A stretch of DNA of 64,000 nucleotides from Nectonema munidae (taxonomy: Eukaryota > Nematomorpha > Nectonematoida > Nectonematidae). The stretch is taken from positions 310,001 to 374,000 of the forward strand of contig JAUIRK010000734.1 of NCBI GenBank assembly GCA_030549495.1, read 5' to 3'. The translations under genes and the position numbers were made by a program. The first letter of the stretch is position 1. Every line of letters begins with the position of its first letter. Shown here one piece after another: positions 1 to 10,541 of the stretch. The notes beneath the pieces are model-generated. The model was not told the DNA's origin. It did no database searches and saw only the letters and a program-made list of their open reading frames with translations.

Positions 1-590
1 CAACTTAAATACAGTGCCAGTTTTATTATAGTTAGAACTTATAGATTTACAATCAATTTAAATATTAAGAATAAACATAGAAAAAAAACTTGTGGAAATT
101 TATTGTCGTTTACATGAAACTAAATTCCAAAACTCAAAGAAATTTGCTGCTGGTATGCCATCAGTCTTTCATAGAACTTATGTTTGCTTTGTTAAATCAA
201 TTTACCGAACAAGTCTAACTGATGAAACGTTAAAGTCACTTTTTTTTATTGGATCCAGGGATTTAATTTTTTACTATACAGTTTTAATTTTATTTACACA
301 GATATTTGGACTATTATTCTTATTTATTTTTTTAAATATAATTAAGCTTGCTTTATATAGTTTTAAACAAGTATTAATACGAATTTTACAATTCCAATGT
401 TTTTTAACTTTCAATATTCCGGAACGCATTTTTTTACTTTTTGGTAATCCCGCCGGCTTCAAAAAAGTTTGGTGACCGTTGCACTAGCCAGAAATGCGGT
501 GGTGGGGTTGTGTATTTTACAGAAATTGTTTTGTTGCTATATTGTATGTTTTGTCTTCTTCAACTGTTGGCTCTAATACCTGCGACCATC
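1..590. other. No recognisable gene
   Basis: AT-rich sequence with short open frames on both strands. None has a recognisable domain. By position it is probably intron or flank of the minus-strand HCN gene. Confidence 0.5.
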
Positions 591-1000
591 TTAGTTAAAA
601 CATTTGCTATTATAGCTAGTTATCGCCCTCCACCATCGTCTAATGTATATGAATTCTTTGAATTTTTGAGTGATTTGATTCCAGTCTATGTTAACACAAA
701 TTGTTTTTCCTGTGCTCATTTCAATATAAATTACTTTATCAATGTAGCCACTCTCTTGATATCCTAAATCTTTTCTTCTCTTTTGACTTTCCAAAGCCAC
801 ACATCAATCATCATCTCTTATAGATAACATTTTCTCTAATTCCAATAGATCTATTGTTTCTTTAATTTTCTTATCATTTCTTCCTTCTTCTCTGATTTCC
901 ATACTTATCCTAAGCCCCCAGCTCAACTCACCTTTAACTCGTTTTCATAACCCGCCTTTATCAAAAACCTTCCCAGTTCTTTTATTTCAATTCTGTTTTT
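591..1000 (-). pseudogene. Unrecognised coding-like remnant
   Basis: A minus-strand stretch reads as plausible protein for about 130 codons with few interruptions. Read from 1000 down to 591 it includes IKETIDLLELEKMLSIRDDD, then one stop, then KRRKDLGYQESGYIDKVIYI and a short tail with IRRWWRAITSY. The composition (charged helices, then mixed alpha/beta) looks more like protein than the random frames around it. I do not recognise a family. A piece of an unidentified transposon or a decayed host exon are both possible. No splice sites were convincingly placed. Confidence 0.3.
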
Positions 1001-1809
1001 TATTTAGAACCTTTAACTCTTTTAAAGGTATACAAACAGGTGTTCGATATCTCTTTCTCAAATAAAATATTTCAGGACCAAATCAAACCGTCTTGTACTC
1101 CTAATTTACTTTTCTTGTTGGGAAAGAAAGAATCTCTTTATAAAAGATCAAATCGCTAACCCCTACTTTGATTAATAAATTATCAATTTTTCTATTAAAA
1201 CAAATATACGTGAAACAATTAATAAACATTTTAAAAGGTCTCGCTTTCATTCCAGTCTTTTTTCACGTGAAAATTTTTCAGATAAGTCTTCTTCAACTTC
1301 TCTTCATTTTTCCATTTTATAATTTTTATATTGATATTTATATAGACTTAACGTTAGAGTATGCCGAAATTATTACAAGGTAAAGTACACCCCATGGGTA
1401 AAAATTAACTCATCTTTGTAATTCCTCAAAAAAGGATGTATTTGCAAAAAATAATAAACCTTTTAAGAAAAATTAAACAATATATTATTAATTATAAAGT
1501 ATTTTTTAAAACAAGACGTCAAATTCTACATGAATGTTAGGGGCAAATAACATTTTATCACTGAATACATGTCATCTTTGACTTTCGGTCTGGTAAAAAA
1601 TAGAATTTTTTAAAACATTCCCCTCCCCCTTTACTACCTTTGCCTTTGGAAAGTTTTCATTATTAATGCGAAGCTGGACAATTCTATTGAACTTTTAACG
1701 TGAGTTTTTAAAGAAGTAGATCGAAGTAACCTATCATTTATTTTATTATCCACTAATTGATATCGAGCATTCTTCAAAAAAGAAATTTAATTTAATAAGT
1801 ACCAGTCAA
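1001..1809. other. No recognisable gene
   Basis: AT-rich sequence without a supported coding region or repeat boundary. Confidence 0.5.
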
Positions 1810-2720
1810 TTTGCTTTTTTTATCAGGATCTTCTACCGAAAATGTTCCTTCTTATTTTTTGTTTGACACCTGTTCTTTCTTTAATAGCTTAAATTGTTAT
1901 GTCGCATTTTTCTTGACTTCGCTAAGGCTTTTGACACGATCACACATAATATCCTGATTCATAAACTTTTTAAGATGTGCTTCAGATCTACTTTTATCTT
2001 GATTAATAAGTTATTTATCTAATCCCATTTCCATGTTTTTTTACAATAACTCAACCTCTAAAGTTTAAACTTCTTTAGCTGGAGCTCCTCAAGACTTCAT
2101 TCTTGCATCGTTTTAGTTTCTCTTGTACATTAACCCGTTAACGACCAGAATAATCAGACGATATCTAATGTAAAGCAGAAGATTTGTATTAAAGAGCTTT
2201 GATAAACGCAGACGATTTTATTTTTGTAAAGTCGACTATAGTCGACATGGGCGTTAACGGGTTAATAACTTTTCATTTTTAACTAAATTTTGTAATATTT
2301 TCATTTATGCATAGTACATCAAGCTACTTTTTAAACGAATAATCTGAATAATGAAACTGAACATATAAATTTTTGCCTTGAAAAAATTGATTTATGGAGC
2401 AAAAAGAATAAGCTTAATTATTCAAATTACAAATCTGCCATATAGGACGAAAAGTATTGCTAATCATACTCAAATTTCTCCTCACATTAGATGCGTCAAC
2501 TTATTTTAGAGTTCCTCTAATTTTACTCTTTTGAATAAAATTAAGAAAATTCACCTCAAGTTCTTCAAATTCATTGACCCCAAATTTAACGTTAACTTTC
2601 CTTTTGATCAAAGTGTTCATCAAATTCATTTACTTCTTTGTTGTCTATTTTTTATAAATCCATATTTTCTGATAATCCTATCAAAAATAATCAATTACAT
2701 CGATACAATACAATAATAGC
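1810..2720 (+). mobile_element. Jockey/CR1-like LINE reverse transcriptase relic
   Basis: Fragment of a non-LTR retrotransposon reverse transcriptase. Visible in order on the plus strand are a GFRSGSST-like block (around 1820), the palm block FLDFAKAFDTITHNILIHKL (1905-1970), and a decayed GxPQGxxL..LLF.LYIN block (2075-2132). The reading then resumes after an inserted MITE as FSFLTKFCNIFIYA (2268-2315), which is where the YADD catalytic motif should be. Many stops and frameshifts show it is dead. Its family resembles the LINE at 5.7 kb. The 3' limit is uncertain because the frame decays beyond about 2500. Confidence 0.75.
2130..2265. mobile_element. TTAA-type (piggyBac-like) MITE inserted in the LINE
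   Basis: A 128-bp non-autonomous element is flanked by TTAA at 2130-2133 and 2262-2265. Its ends are inverted repeats: TTAACCCGTTAACGACC on the left and the complement of GGGCGTTAACGGGTTAA on the right. TTAA target duplication with a CCC-type terminus is the piggyBac signature. It carries a perfect 16-bp palindrome GTCGACTATAGTCGAC at 2231-2246. It splits the LINE reading between LYIN and the next codons, so it is younger than the LINE. Related copies lie at 53152-53292 and 63809-63946. Confidence 0.85.
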
Positions 2721-3022
2721 TTATAAATTGCATTATCAGTTATTAACATCTTCATTCCTTATAATAAACTCCTGATGAATTTGAAAAATTTCTCCCACAA
2801 AATGCTATCGCTAAATATAAACTTCATCATCAAGAAAATAAAAGTTTTACAAAAGAAGAGAAAGTCAACTTTTGAACATCTTAAACTTCTAGAAGTAAAT
2901 TTCAATTAATTTATACGTTTTATCCATGAGATCTCTTATTACCAGGGCGAGAAAAAATTGACCCAAAAAATTGGAAAAAAACTTTTACTCAGAGAAAAAA
3001 TTGACTTTATTGACTTTTTAAA

Positions 3023-3400
3023 ATTTCATTGAATTGAACAACTATGAAAAATTTAGAGAAAGTATTGAAAATTATTTCAAAGAATGCATGACTTTGTAAT
3101 ACAACACCATATAATTAATGACATTTTCTGATTTAAAATTCGATCATTTTCTAGCAGTTTTTTCAGTTTAGAAAAAGATCTTTCTACTTCTAAAGTTCAA
3201 ATTTACAATATCAATGAATCGTGAATATTGTCTAATTATTGTTAGCAAGTTTTGACACAGATTTTCTTTTTTTAACAATTTCTTGATTGGCAATAAAATT
3301 CCGTCATCATCATTAATTTCTTCACTGCTGGAAGATTTTAATGAAAATATTTTGCTGCTTGCAACCAATTTCGTTACAATGGGAACTGAAGTGTTGCCGA
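3023..3400 (-). pseudogene. hAT transposase C-terminal (dimerization) relic
   Basis: Read on the minus strand, the sequence gives an acidic linker followed by a block like VERSFSKLKKLLENDR and then a hydrophobic tail. That block matches the hAT C-terminal dimerization motif (V.VERSFSKL...L...R.F). The reading frame changes within the block, so the copy is dead. A near-identical copy of positions 3023-3205 occurs in opposite orientation at 6845-7035, making an inverted pair. No TIRs were found. Confidence 0.55.
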
Positions 3401-3945
3401 TAGGTTTGAAAAGAGAACATATTTTTTTATTACTAATTTTGAATGATGCCGGTAATCTACAATTTTGCAGGATAACTTAACTTTTAAGGTAAACTTGTGT
3501 AAAAGATGTGAAAAACATGCAATGATAAAAAAGTTAGGGAATAAAATTCCTTAACTTCTGCAGCGGATATATCGTATGTAACTGCGTTTGTCAACAAAAA
3601 AAATTGTCTTACAAAAAACTTCTTCATGTTTAACCTCAGTCACGCAAACTTTACAGTAAAACCTTTTATTAGATGAAAAAAAGCCCAACTATTGTGGAAG
3701 TCTTGACATAAAGAAGAAATCTTGTATGTATCGCTTATAACAATTTTAGGCACATTGAATCAAAAAGTGTTAAATATAAAAATTGACTTTATTGACCTAA
3801 ACTCTAAAAATTGACTTTGATTGACTTAAAAATTTGAAATTAGTTCAAAAATTTTTAGACTAAACAAGTAAAGATCTTCTTCAAAGAGTTTTTGCTAAAC
3901 GGAAATAAAAGTTGACTTTATCAAAAAGCATAAAGCTGCAATCAG
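3401..3945. other. No recognisable gene
   Basis: AT-rich. Contains the recurring phrase AAAATTGACTTTATTGAC (around 3780 and also near 3000), which suggests a short dispersed repeat, but no coding region. Confidence 0.4.
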
Positions 3946-4210
3946 TAGAGACGTATTCATTCTTATTCGTACCTTTATAAGATTTGATACAAGAACTACA
4001 AGAAATAGTTCAGATAAATTAGCTCCGATAAGATACTTACAAAATTTTTTCCTCGAAAACTTTCATAAATATTGTCACCATCTAATTGCGTTACAATTGA
4101 CGAGCAGCTCGTCAAGTATAGAGGCAGGTCACCTATAAAAGTTTACGACCCATCCAAGCCAGGTCGATATGGTATGAAAATTTATCACTGTGTAGACTCG
4201 TTCAGTTTTT

Positions 4211-5101
4211 TTGTTTTTTTGTAGCAAAATTTATGAAAGTGGTTTAGTGGACAGGGATCATTTTAAACCCAATAATATAGTAAAAAGATTGGTAAATATT
4301 TCTTGCTTACCGACCGGTATTGGTATTTATGCAGATAGGTTTTTTATGTCCCAGGATTTGTGTAATTGGGCCAAAAATCAAAACTATACAATCTGTGGTA
4401 CGGTAAGAAGTAATAAAAGGTTCATGCCGCATGTAGTCCATCCAGCGCATTTAAAAGGTCTGGGTTTGAATGATTGTGAGAGTAGATTTTTGTATTCAGA
4501 AATCTCTTCGTTAACAGTTTATATACCGGAAAAACATTCTAAAAAAAACTTCAAACCAGTCTATGTGTTATCTAGTCAACATCTATCACAAATAGATACT
4601 TTTGGGCCCAGAAAAAAGCCTCAAACTATTCTAGATTATAATAGGTTTAAATCTGGAGTGGATGTTTTTAACAGAATGGCAAGAAATTACAGCTGTTATA
4701 AGTCTTCTAGATGTTGGCCAGTTGCAATTTTTACAAATTTTCTTGATATTGCAGTTAATAATAGCTGGGTAATTATGAGAGCTAATGATTCAGATGCATA
4801 CCCGTCAGTTTCAAGAGGAGGAAGAAAATGCTTTATAAAACACCTTTCTCTACTTTTAGCTGAAAAATGCATGTTGATTAGAAGTCAAAGTTCATTTACT
4901 CGCTTATCTACCAGAAACTTATTATCTTTTTACGGGTTTTTTGATGTTGACGAGAACCCAACTACATCAGTTCAACGAGGATATTGCTCTTTTATTGATT
5001 GTAAGCCAAGAAAAAGGGGAACACGAAAATGCAGTGTATGTGGAAAATTCATTTGTAAAAGCCATACTTTATTTATGTGTAAAAAGTGCAGAAACACATA
5101 A
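4211..5101 (+). pseudogene. piggyBac transposase, C-terminal two thirds
   Basis: A 296-codon open frame covering the second and third catalytic Asp regions and the C-terminal zinc-binding tail of a piggyBac transposase. The apparent start is a non-ATG codon produced by the frameshift, so it is not a true initiation site. The N-terminal acidic region and first Asp lie upstream in another frame. Expected full family length is about 550-650 residues, so about half is continuous. The Cys pattern CxxC...CxxC at the end is typical of the family's target-binding finger. Confidence 0.85.
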
Positions 5102-5365
5102 TAATTGTAAATATTTACGAATTTTTTATTATAATACTCGTGTGTTGTATTTTTATAATAGTTGAATAAATGTTAGTTCATTTTTTTTTATATATTTGAA
5201 AAAAAATAAATATTAATCTATGATTAATATGCCTTTTTTGCATATGAAGTAGCGTTTGTTGAAATAATTTAACAAATAATATAATAGATGAATTTAAAAT
5301 TTTTTCTTAGATATGTATATCTAATAAGTGTAAACGTTATGGAAGTTCGAATGCAATTTTTATTT

Positions 5366-5420
5366 TTATTATAGATGACGTTAACTAAAACAAAATCTTT
5401 TTTATTATAGATGGCGTTAA
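5366..5420 (+). repeat. Tandem piggyBac-like ends at TTAA
   Basis: The phrase TTATTATAGATGACG abuts TTAA at 5381-5384, and its near twin TTATTATAGATGGCG abuts TTAA at 5417-5420. The inverse form, TTAA followed by CGCCATCTATAA, occurs at 52335-52350 just after another piggyBac fragment. This suggests CGCCATCTATAAT is the terminal sequence of one piggyBac subfamily, with a duplicated right end here. Confidence 0.55.
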
Positions 5421-5599
5421 TTCTAAAATAAGTTTTTTGATTTTTTTCGTATAAAAACATGGAAACATATCAAACTGAACAAAAACATTCTTAAAAGGAC
5501 TTTGATATGCTAAAGCTTTATTAAAAAAAAGAAATATACTTTTTTTAAAAATTGGAGTAAAACTCCCATTAACCGTACTTAGTGTTGCTCTAAAAAGTT

Positions 5600-6816
5600 C
5601 CGTCCTGCTAAGGTAAGTTATCTTGAAAATAGATTCAAATAAAATGAAATCAATAAAGTCATGAACATGGAAAACTCTCAAATCTCTCGCAGTACTTTTG
5701 CAAAATGGCTTGTCTTTGAACAAAAAAAAGTCTAAATATATTTCCTTTTCGTACAGATTTGGCGATACTCAATATGCAAACTACTTAGAAAAGCTTGGTT
5801 ATGAAAAGGTTAACGAATTTAATTACTTGGGTTTGATTGTCAAGAGTAATCTCTCTTGGCAAAGCCATTTATCTCATATCTCTCACAAATTGGCTTATAT
5901 CTCTGGTATTCTAAGACAAGCCAAAAGATTCCTCCCTACTAAAACAATGCTACTTCTTTATAAAACCCTTTTTCTACCTCATCTTAGATACAGCATATTC
6001 AACTGGGGACATACAAAAGACACAACTCTCTTTTCATTACAAAAAAAAAACACTAAGAGTTGTCTTCAACCTTCATCCAATTTCTCATACAAACAGAATA
6101 TTTCACGAACACCACTTGCTCAAACTTGAAGATATATATAATTTCAATGTAAATAATACGTTGTACAAATTTTTGCACAATATGTTGCCCCCAATTTTCA
6201 ACATATTTATCTCTTTTAACTTTGAGAAAAACAGAAGGTCTCCTCGTTTTGCTGGTAAAATGTCTATACCTTTTTATAATTATTTCAAATCAAGAGAATG
6301 CTTTACATACAAAATTTCTACACTCTACAATACCAATGAACTTTTTTTCAATCAGTTTTTTACAAATATTAAAGCATTTCAAAAGATGGTCTTAGCAAAT
6401 TTTAATAGTTCCTATGCTTCAATCACTCAATGCGTATCATCAAATTGTTTTGTTTGCAAAAACATAACCACTTCTCTCTAATGGATTCTATACCTATTTA
6501 GGAATGTAATCTATTCTTAATTATAGATTATGTTTCTCTTTTTCTTTCACTTCCTCATATCTTCACTTTTATTACGATTCTTTTATGGCATTTCCAACAT
6601 ATATTCCCTGTTAACATCAAGATTTTAAAAGCAGGTTGATGTCTCTTTCAGCGGTTTTAATGGCCTTTGATACCAACCTTCAAAAGTAAATTTTGCCTTT
6701 AATCTCCTTATACTTTTGGTTCGATGCCGATCTATCCATATTTATTTTTGTTCGCAAATTTCTTTTAAAATATATACTTTTGAAAATAAAATTATTATTA
6801 TTATTATTATTATTAC
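5600..6816 (+). mobile_element. LINE 3' half: reverse transcriptase C-terminus with (ATT)n tail
   Basis: Non-LTR retrotransposon of Jockey/CR1 type. The reading from 5698 gives NGLSLNKKKSKYISFS, then FNYLGLIVKSNLSWQSHLSH, then a helical thumb region ending HLRYSIFNWG, all typical of the region after the RT active site. A frameshift near 6110 moves into a second frame (LKLEDIYNFNVNNTLYKFLH) that runs to a stop at 6481. About 310 bp of 3' untranslated sequence follows, ending in (ATT)n at about 6794-6816, the expected LINE 3' tail. The 5' half (endonuclease, RT fingers) is missing, which is usual 5' truncation. Only one or two coding breaks are seen, so it is younger than the LINE at 1.8 kb. 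Confidence 0.82.
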
Positions 6817-6844
6817 TTATCCCAAATTACAAAATGGTCAAGTT

Positions 6845-7040
6845 TTAACTTTAGAAATAGAAGGATCTTTTTCTAAACTGAAAAAACTGCTAGAAAATGA
6901 TCGAATTTTAAATCAAAAAATATTAATTATATGTTGCTGTATTACAAAGTCATGGATTCTTTGAAATAATTTTCAATACTTTCTCTAAAGTGTTCATAGT
7001 TGTTCAATTCAATGAAACTTTAAAAAGTTAACTTTCCCCG
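6845..7040 (+). pseudogene. hAT C-terminal relic, inverted copy of 3023-3205
   Basis: Plus-strand reading gives GSFSKLKKLLENDRILNQK followed by a short tail and a stop. The nucleotide sequence is the reverse complement of 3023-3205 with a few percent differences. It matches the hAT dimerization motif. It directly follows the LINE tail, so the LINE may have inserted beside it. Confidence 0.55.
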
Positions 7041-7968
7041 GTCAACTTCTCATTAACGGTCCAGTTCGGTTAAAATCCGAGAAAAGACCAACTGAATAAA
7101 AAGGAGACTTTATAGGAAGAATTTATGAAGACGAAATAAACAAGCTTTTGTTCTCAATTAAACTTTAATTTTTCAAAATTTTAAACGACATTTGACTCTT
7201 ACGAATTTAATGCTTGATAGTGAACACCTATTGACTCTCTATGGCCTTGAAGACCATTTATCAAGATAAAATTTGTTGAGGACAACATTGTTGCATTATA
7301 AAAACATACTTATCAGGGAATTCAACATCGGGAAAGGCAGAATCAATTTTTACGAATATTTAAAAATTTATTCTTAAACTGAAATTAAATTTTTAAACAG
7401 TATTCTTAGGTTCATTTTATTTTGAAAAAAGCCTTAAGAAAATAAGCGATTTGACGTTATGGAAGCAATAAGTAGAATCAATTAGTAAAATTTGAAAAAT
7501 AATTATTACGATAAAAAAATATAAAGAATGAAACAGTTGTGTGGATATTTTAGTCATGGAGGTTATAAATTCAAAGATTTTATTTTGCTAAACATAAACT
7601 TTGTTTTCGTCAGAAAACATCTTGCCTGACGAAGCCCTTCTTGAAAAGGTGTTTGTAAAATTACAAGGCAACTCATAATCGAGGAGGTAAAATTAAAAAG
7701 TACATTATACTTTTCAAATAAATTAATTCTTCCTCATGCAATCCTATTTTTCAGTGGTATGCCTAATTTATCTATACTTGTGTTGTGTATCGCGTAACAC
7801 ATCCGTGTAATCACTGATTGGTTACTCATATCTTTTTACATATCACTGAAATGTCTAATATCTATACCTCCGTGTCGCATGTACTTGCGTTTAAATCGTC
7901 GGCGCTCGTTTAATTGGCTATAAAATGCTTTTTCAATTGTGAAAGGGGATTATTCTCTGGACGCTTAC
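7041..7968. other. Intronic, no further gene seen
   Basis: By position this is intron downstream of the HCN S1-S2 exon (minus strand). I looked for the next HCN exon (S2-S3 linker, VDF.SS.P motif) and did not find it here. Confidence 0.5.
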
Positions 7969-8132
7969 CTGTTCTGAAATTGACAATGATGTCGAGTATG
8001 AAGAGAACGTCAGAAGCACAATTGAAGACTGTCCAGAAGAGAGAGCTTTCGTTGTCGAGGAATGCGATAGTGACGGGAAGAACGAGGAGATTCGCTGCTA
8101 AAATCAAGAGCATGAAGACGTCCCAGTAGAAT
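7969..8132 (-). CDS. Ih: HCN (Ih) channel exon: S1 to S2 segments
   Basis: Internal exon of a hyperpolarization-activated cyclic nucleotide-gated cation channel, a plasma-membrane protein that sets pacemaker current. It is 164 nt with acceptor TTTCAACAG|A at 8133/8132 and donor ACAG|GTAAGC at 7969/7968. It codes for 54 whole residues beginning FYWDVFMLLILAANLLVLPV (segment S1), a short extracellular loop (LDNESSLF), then S2 (WTVFNCASDVLFILDIIVNF) and RT. The family sequence is FRFYWDL...LPV.I.F...........FN..SD..F..D...NFRTG, so the match is direct. The first base completes an Arg codon begun by either upstream exon, and the last base begins the Gly of FRTG. The open frame has no interruption. 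The pore and cyclic-nucleotide domain exons are not in the window. Confidence 0.93.
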
Positions 8133-9314
8133 CTGTTGAAATGCAAAAAGTAATTCCGCTTCACATAATTTATAGAAAGAAACAAAATTCATTAAATATT
8201 TTTTATACAACTTTTTTTGCAGTTTCGTGATAATAACTTAATTTTTCAAAATCATGAATTAAGAGAAAATAACGTATGATTTTAAGCAGAAGTATGATAA
8301 AATTTGTCAAGAGACGTTTTTCCTACCGTCATTACAGAGTTGTTTATATATTAAATAATTAAAATGCAAAAAATCTCGAATATTAAATTTTGTTTAATTT
8401 ATTTTTTATGTTTTGAGTATGCCTTTCAAGTCGGTCGATCGGGGATATCTAGTCAACATAAAAAATAATAAAAAAATACCAGTAGCCGTAACCATGTAAA
8501 CAATTTTTTTTGAAAAAAGTTTTTTTTAAAGGGCATTTCATATATTAATTGCCAAGAACTTTTTTGATTTTCATTTCTAAAAGTCATCTAAATACCCCAA
8601 AATGGACATGAAATGTTTTAGAAAATTGTAAAACAAAATTTTACCTTTATTAGATTTATTAGATATGGCCATTTTTACACAACCAGAATTTTAATATCGC
8701 TACGTTAAAAATAGATATTCTAGTATGTTTGCATTCTATCACTAGAGCGCATTTTCCGATTAGTTTGATCAATTCCGTATTCCGCCTCTAAATTAGCATC
8801 GTTTAAGGAGCGTAGAAATTAATTTTGTGATTTAACATTTGAAAATATTCCTTCCCTCTTGGCGAAAAAAGTGTAAGTGTGAAATTAGCATTGAATTAAG
8901 CTCAAATAGAAATGATATGTGCCTGAAAGGAAGGATGGGAATGAATTTATATTGAAAAGAATTGAATCTATAAAAGAAATAAAAATATATTTAGAAGTGT
9001 AATTTACGCGTTTACGGATAAAGTCGTTATTTTTGAACAAACAAAAAAATATATAACACAAATAAAATCTTTCATGTAAATTTTCTATTTTCTCGGTTCT
9101 TTCCGATTTTCAATTTTTTCCACGTATTTTCTTGAAAAGATGTATCACTAGCTCGTAACGCTTTTTAACGCCTTCAATTTTATTAAATTTTTTTACTTAT
9201 ATTTCATGTAAAAAATACACTTTCAAAAAATTGATATAACATAAATCTATCACAATATATCATACAAAAAAAGTATTATTTTTCAATAAGGAATGGATGA
9301 GACTTTACATTTCT
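8133..9314. other. HCN intron, no recognisable feature
   Basis: Start of the roughly 20.7 kb intron that separates the shared HCN exon from its nearer first exon. AT-rich with no supported coding or repeat structure. Confidence 0.5.
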
Positions 9315-9634
9315 TTGCACTCGGTGCAAACAAGTACTGTGTGATCTTTATAAGATCTCTTGTAGAGCCGGCATTGAACTGTGACACGAAGAACTTAGCC
9401 GCGAAGCTCCTTACGGTGGCCACCGTTGTTTATATAATGGTGCGAGTAGAACCTAAGTTGTGATATACGAATATCTCTAGCGAATTTACATAGGATATGG
9501 AACTTTCCATATCGTTTCTGCTGTAAAAATATAGCGCTGTGCTGTACCGAACGCTCGGTACTTGCGGCGTACAAAGTGTTTCGAGCAATTCGTGAAACTT
9601 CGTACAACTGAACGAAGAATGAGAATTCTCATTC
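9315..9634. repeat. Cluster of short perfect palindromes
   Basis: A less AT-rich 320-bp segment carrying a series of unrelated inverted repeats: TTGCAC/GTGCAA with 3-base loop (9315-9329), GATCTT/AAGATC with 3-base loop (9343-9357), ACGGTGGCCACCGT (9413-9426), GATAT/ATATC (9462-9475), GATATGGAA/TTCCATATC with 2-base loop (9494-9513), GTACCGA/TCGGTAC with 4-base loop (9544-9561), and the 18-bp perfect palindrome GAATGAGAATTCTCATTC (9617-9634). The two overlapping minus-strand frames here have no recognisable domain. It lies next to a piggyBac relic and could be part of that element or a separate foldback or structured sequence. Confidence 0.6.
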
Positions 9635-9699
9635 AATTCAGCCATAAGTCGTTTGATAGAGTGGTGTGTTGGTCACTTAGTACATTTTCTTGTACTTCT

Positions 9700-10541
9700 T
9701 TTTGTGGGCTTGCAGCTTGAAAGAAAGCAGTGACCTCTTTCACTTGATGATGGGGTTGGTGAATTGCCACATGAATTTTTCAGTTATGCACAATGCCCAG
9801 CTCCTCCTAATAAAGCACTTCCTTCATCCTTTCCGCCCACATGGATACATTTCGGGCATGTTCGCTTTTGTTATAACCCAGCTATTATTTGGAGCGATGT
9901 TCAAGAAATTTGTAAAAATGGCCAGTGGCCACCTTCTACAAATTGTGTAACATGAGTAATCTCTTAACATTTTGTTGAGGAAATCAACACCACCTTATCC
10001 AAAATAGTTTGGGGCTTTCTTTGTTTCTCTATTGTTTTAATTTCCAAAAGGTGGTGGATAGACATTACGTAGACAGGTCTAAATCTTTTCTTAGAATGCT
10101 TATGTGGAATATAAATAGAGATAGAAGCGTATTCCGTGTATAAGAAACTGCTTTTATATTCTACTAGCTTCACGTCTTTCAAATGAAGAGGACGAATGAA
10201 ATGAGGCATAAATGTGTGGATTGCTCTAACTGTTCGACAAACTTTGAGTCTTTGACTTACTGCCCAAACAGATAATTCGTGCTCCACAAAAAGCCTATCA
10301 ACATAGATTTCACAACCTTTCGGTCTATTAGAAGCAGCAATAAGTCTTTTTACAATGTTTTTAGCTTTAAAATAATTTTTATCACTCAATCCCGTGACAT
10401 AAACTTCACTTGAAAGTACATAAAATCTTACAGAGTCGACAACGTGATACACTTTCATGTCATATCTTACTGGTTTTGAAGGCTCATAAAACTTTATCTT
10501 TGAAATTTACAAGCTGCTCATCTATAGTAATTATAGTCTTT
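9700..10541 (-). mobile_element. piggyBac transposase relic
   Basis: Minus-strand relic of the same piggyBac subfamily as the copy at 4 kb. Reading from 10541 downward: TIDEQLVNF (first Asp), YEPSKPVRYDMKVYHVVDS, then IYVDRLFVEHELSVWAVSQ (second Asp), a long open stretch to RKPQTILD, then after a frameshift GGVDFLNKMLRDYSCY (third Asp) and RRWPLAIFTNFLNIAPNNSW. The longest open piece is 164 codons (9964-10458). At least three frame changes or stops are present. The Cys-rich tail is not seen, because the frame is lost near 9700. All three catalytic Asp positions are present, although in different frames. Confidence 0.85.

Larger units (their letters stand above)
3946..5420 (+). mobile_element. 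piggyBac element with nearly complete DDE domain
   Basis: A DDE transposase of the piggyBac (DDE_Tnp_1_7) family, which cuts and pastes DNA at TTAA. In order: IRFDTRTTR...DKLAPIR (about 3965-4040), the first catalytic Asp in TIDEQLVKYRG (4093-4125), KPGRYGMKIYHCVDS (4153-4200), the second Asp in IYADRFFMSQDL, the third in FKSGVDVFNRM, then RCWPVAIFTNFLDIAVNNSW. It ends with a Cys-rich zinc-binding tail (CSVCGKFICKSH...CKKC) and a stop at 5101. A frameshift near 4205 separates the first Asp from the rest; the remaining 290 codons are open. Two TTAA-type ends follow at 5381 and 5417. It is the best preserved of six piggyBac pieces here. Confidence 0.88.

Noticed and set aside
1-7968. Next HCN exon (S2-S3 onward)
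   Set aside because: Looked for VDF.SS.P and LR..R-type sequences on the minus strand and found none; it is probably outside the window.
9395-9645. Two overlapping minus-strand frames across the palindrome cluster
   Set aside because: No recognisable domain in either; the palindromic structure explains the segment better.
9690-9955. Two plus-strand frames of 86 and 63 codons
   Set aside because: Antisense to the C-terminal half of a piggyBac relic on the minus strand.
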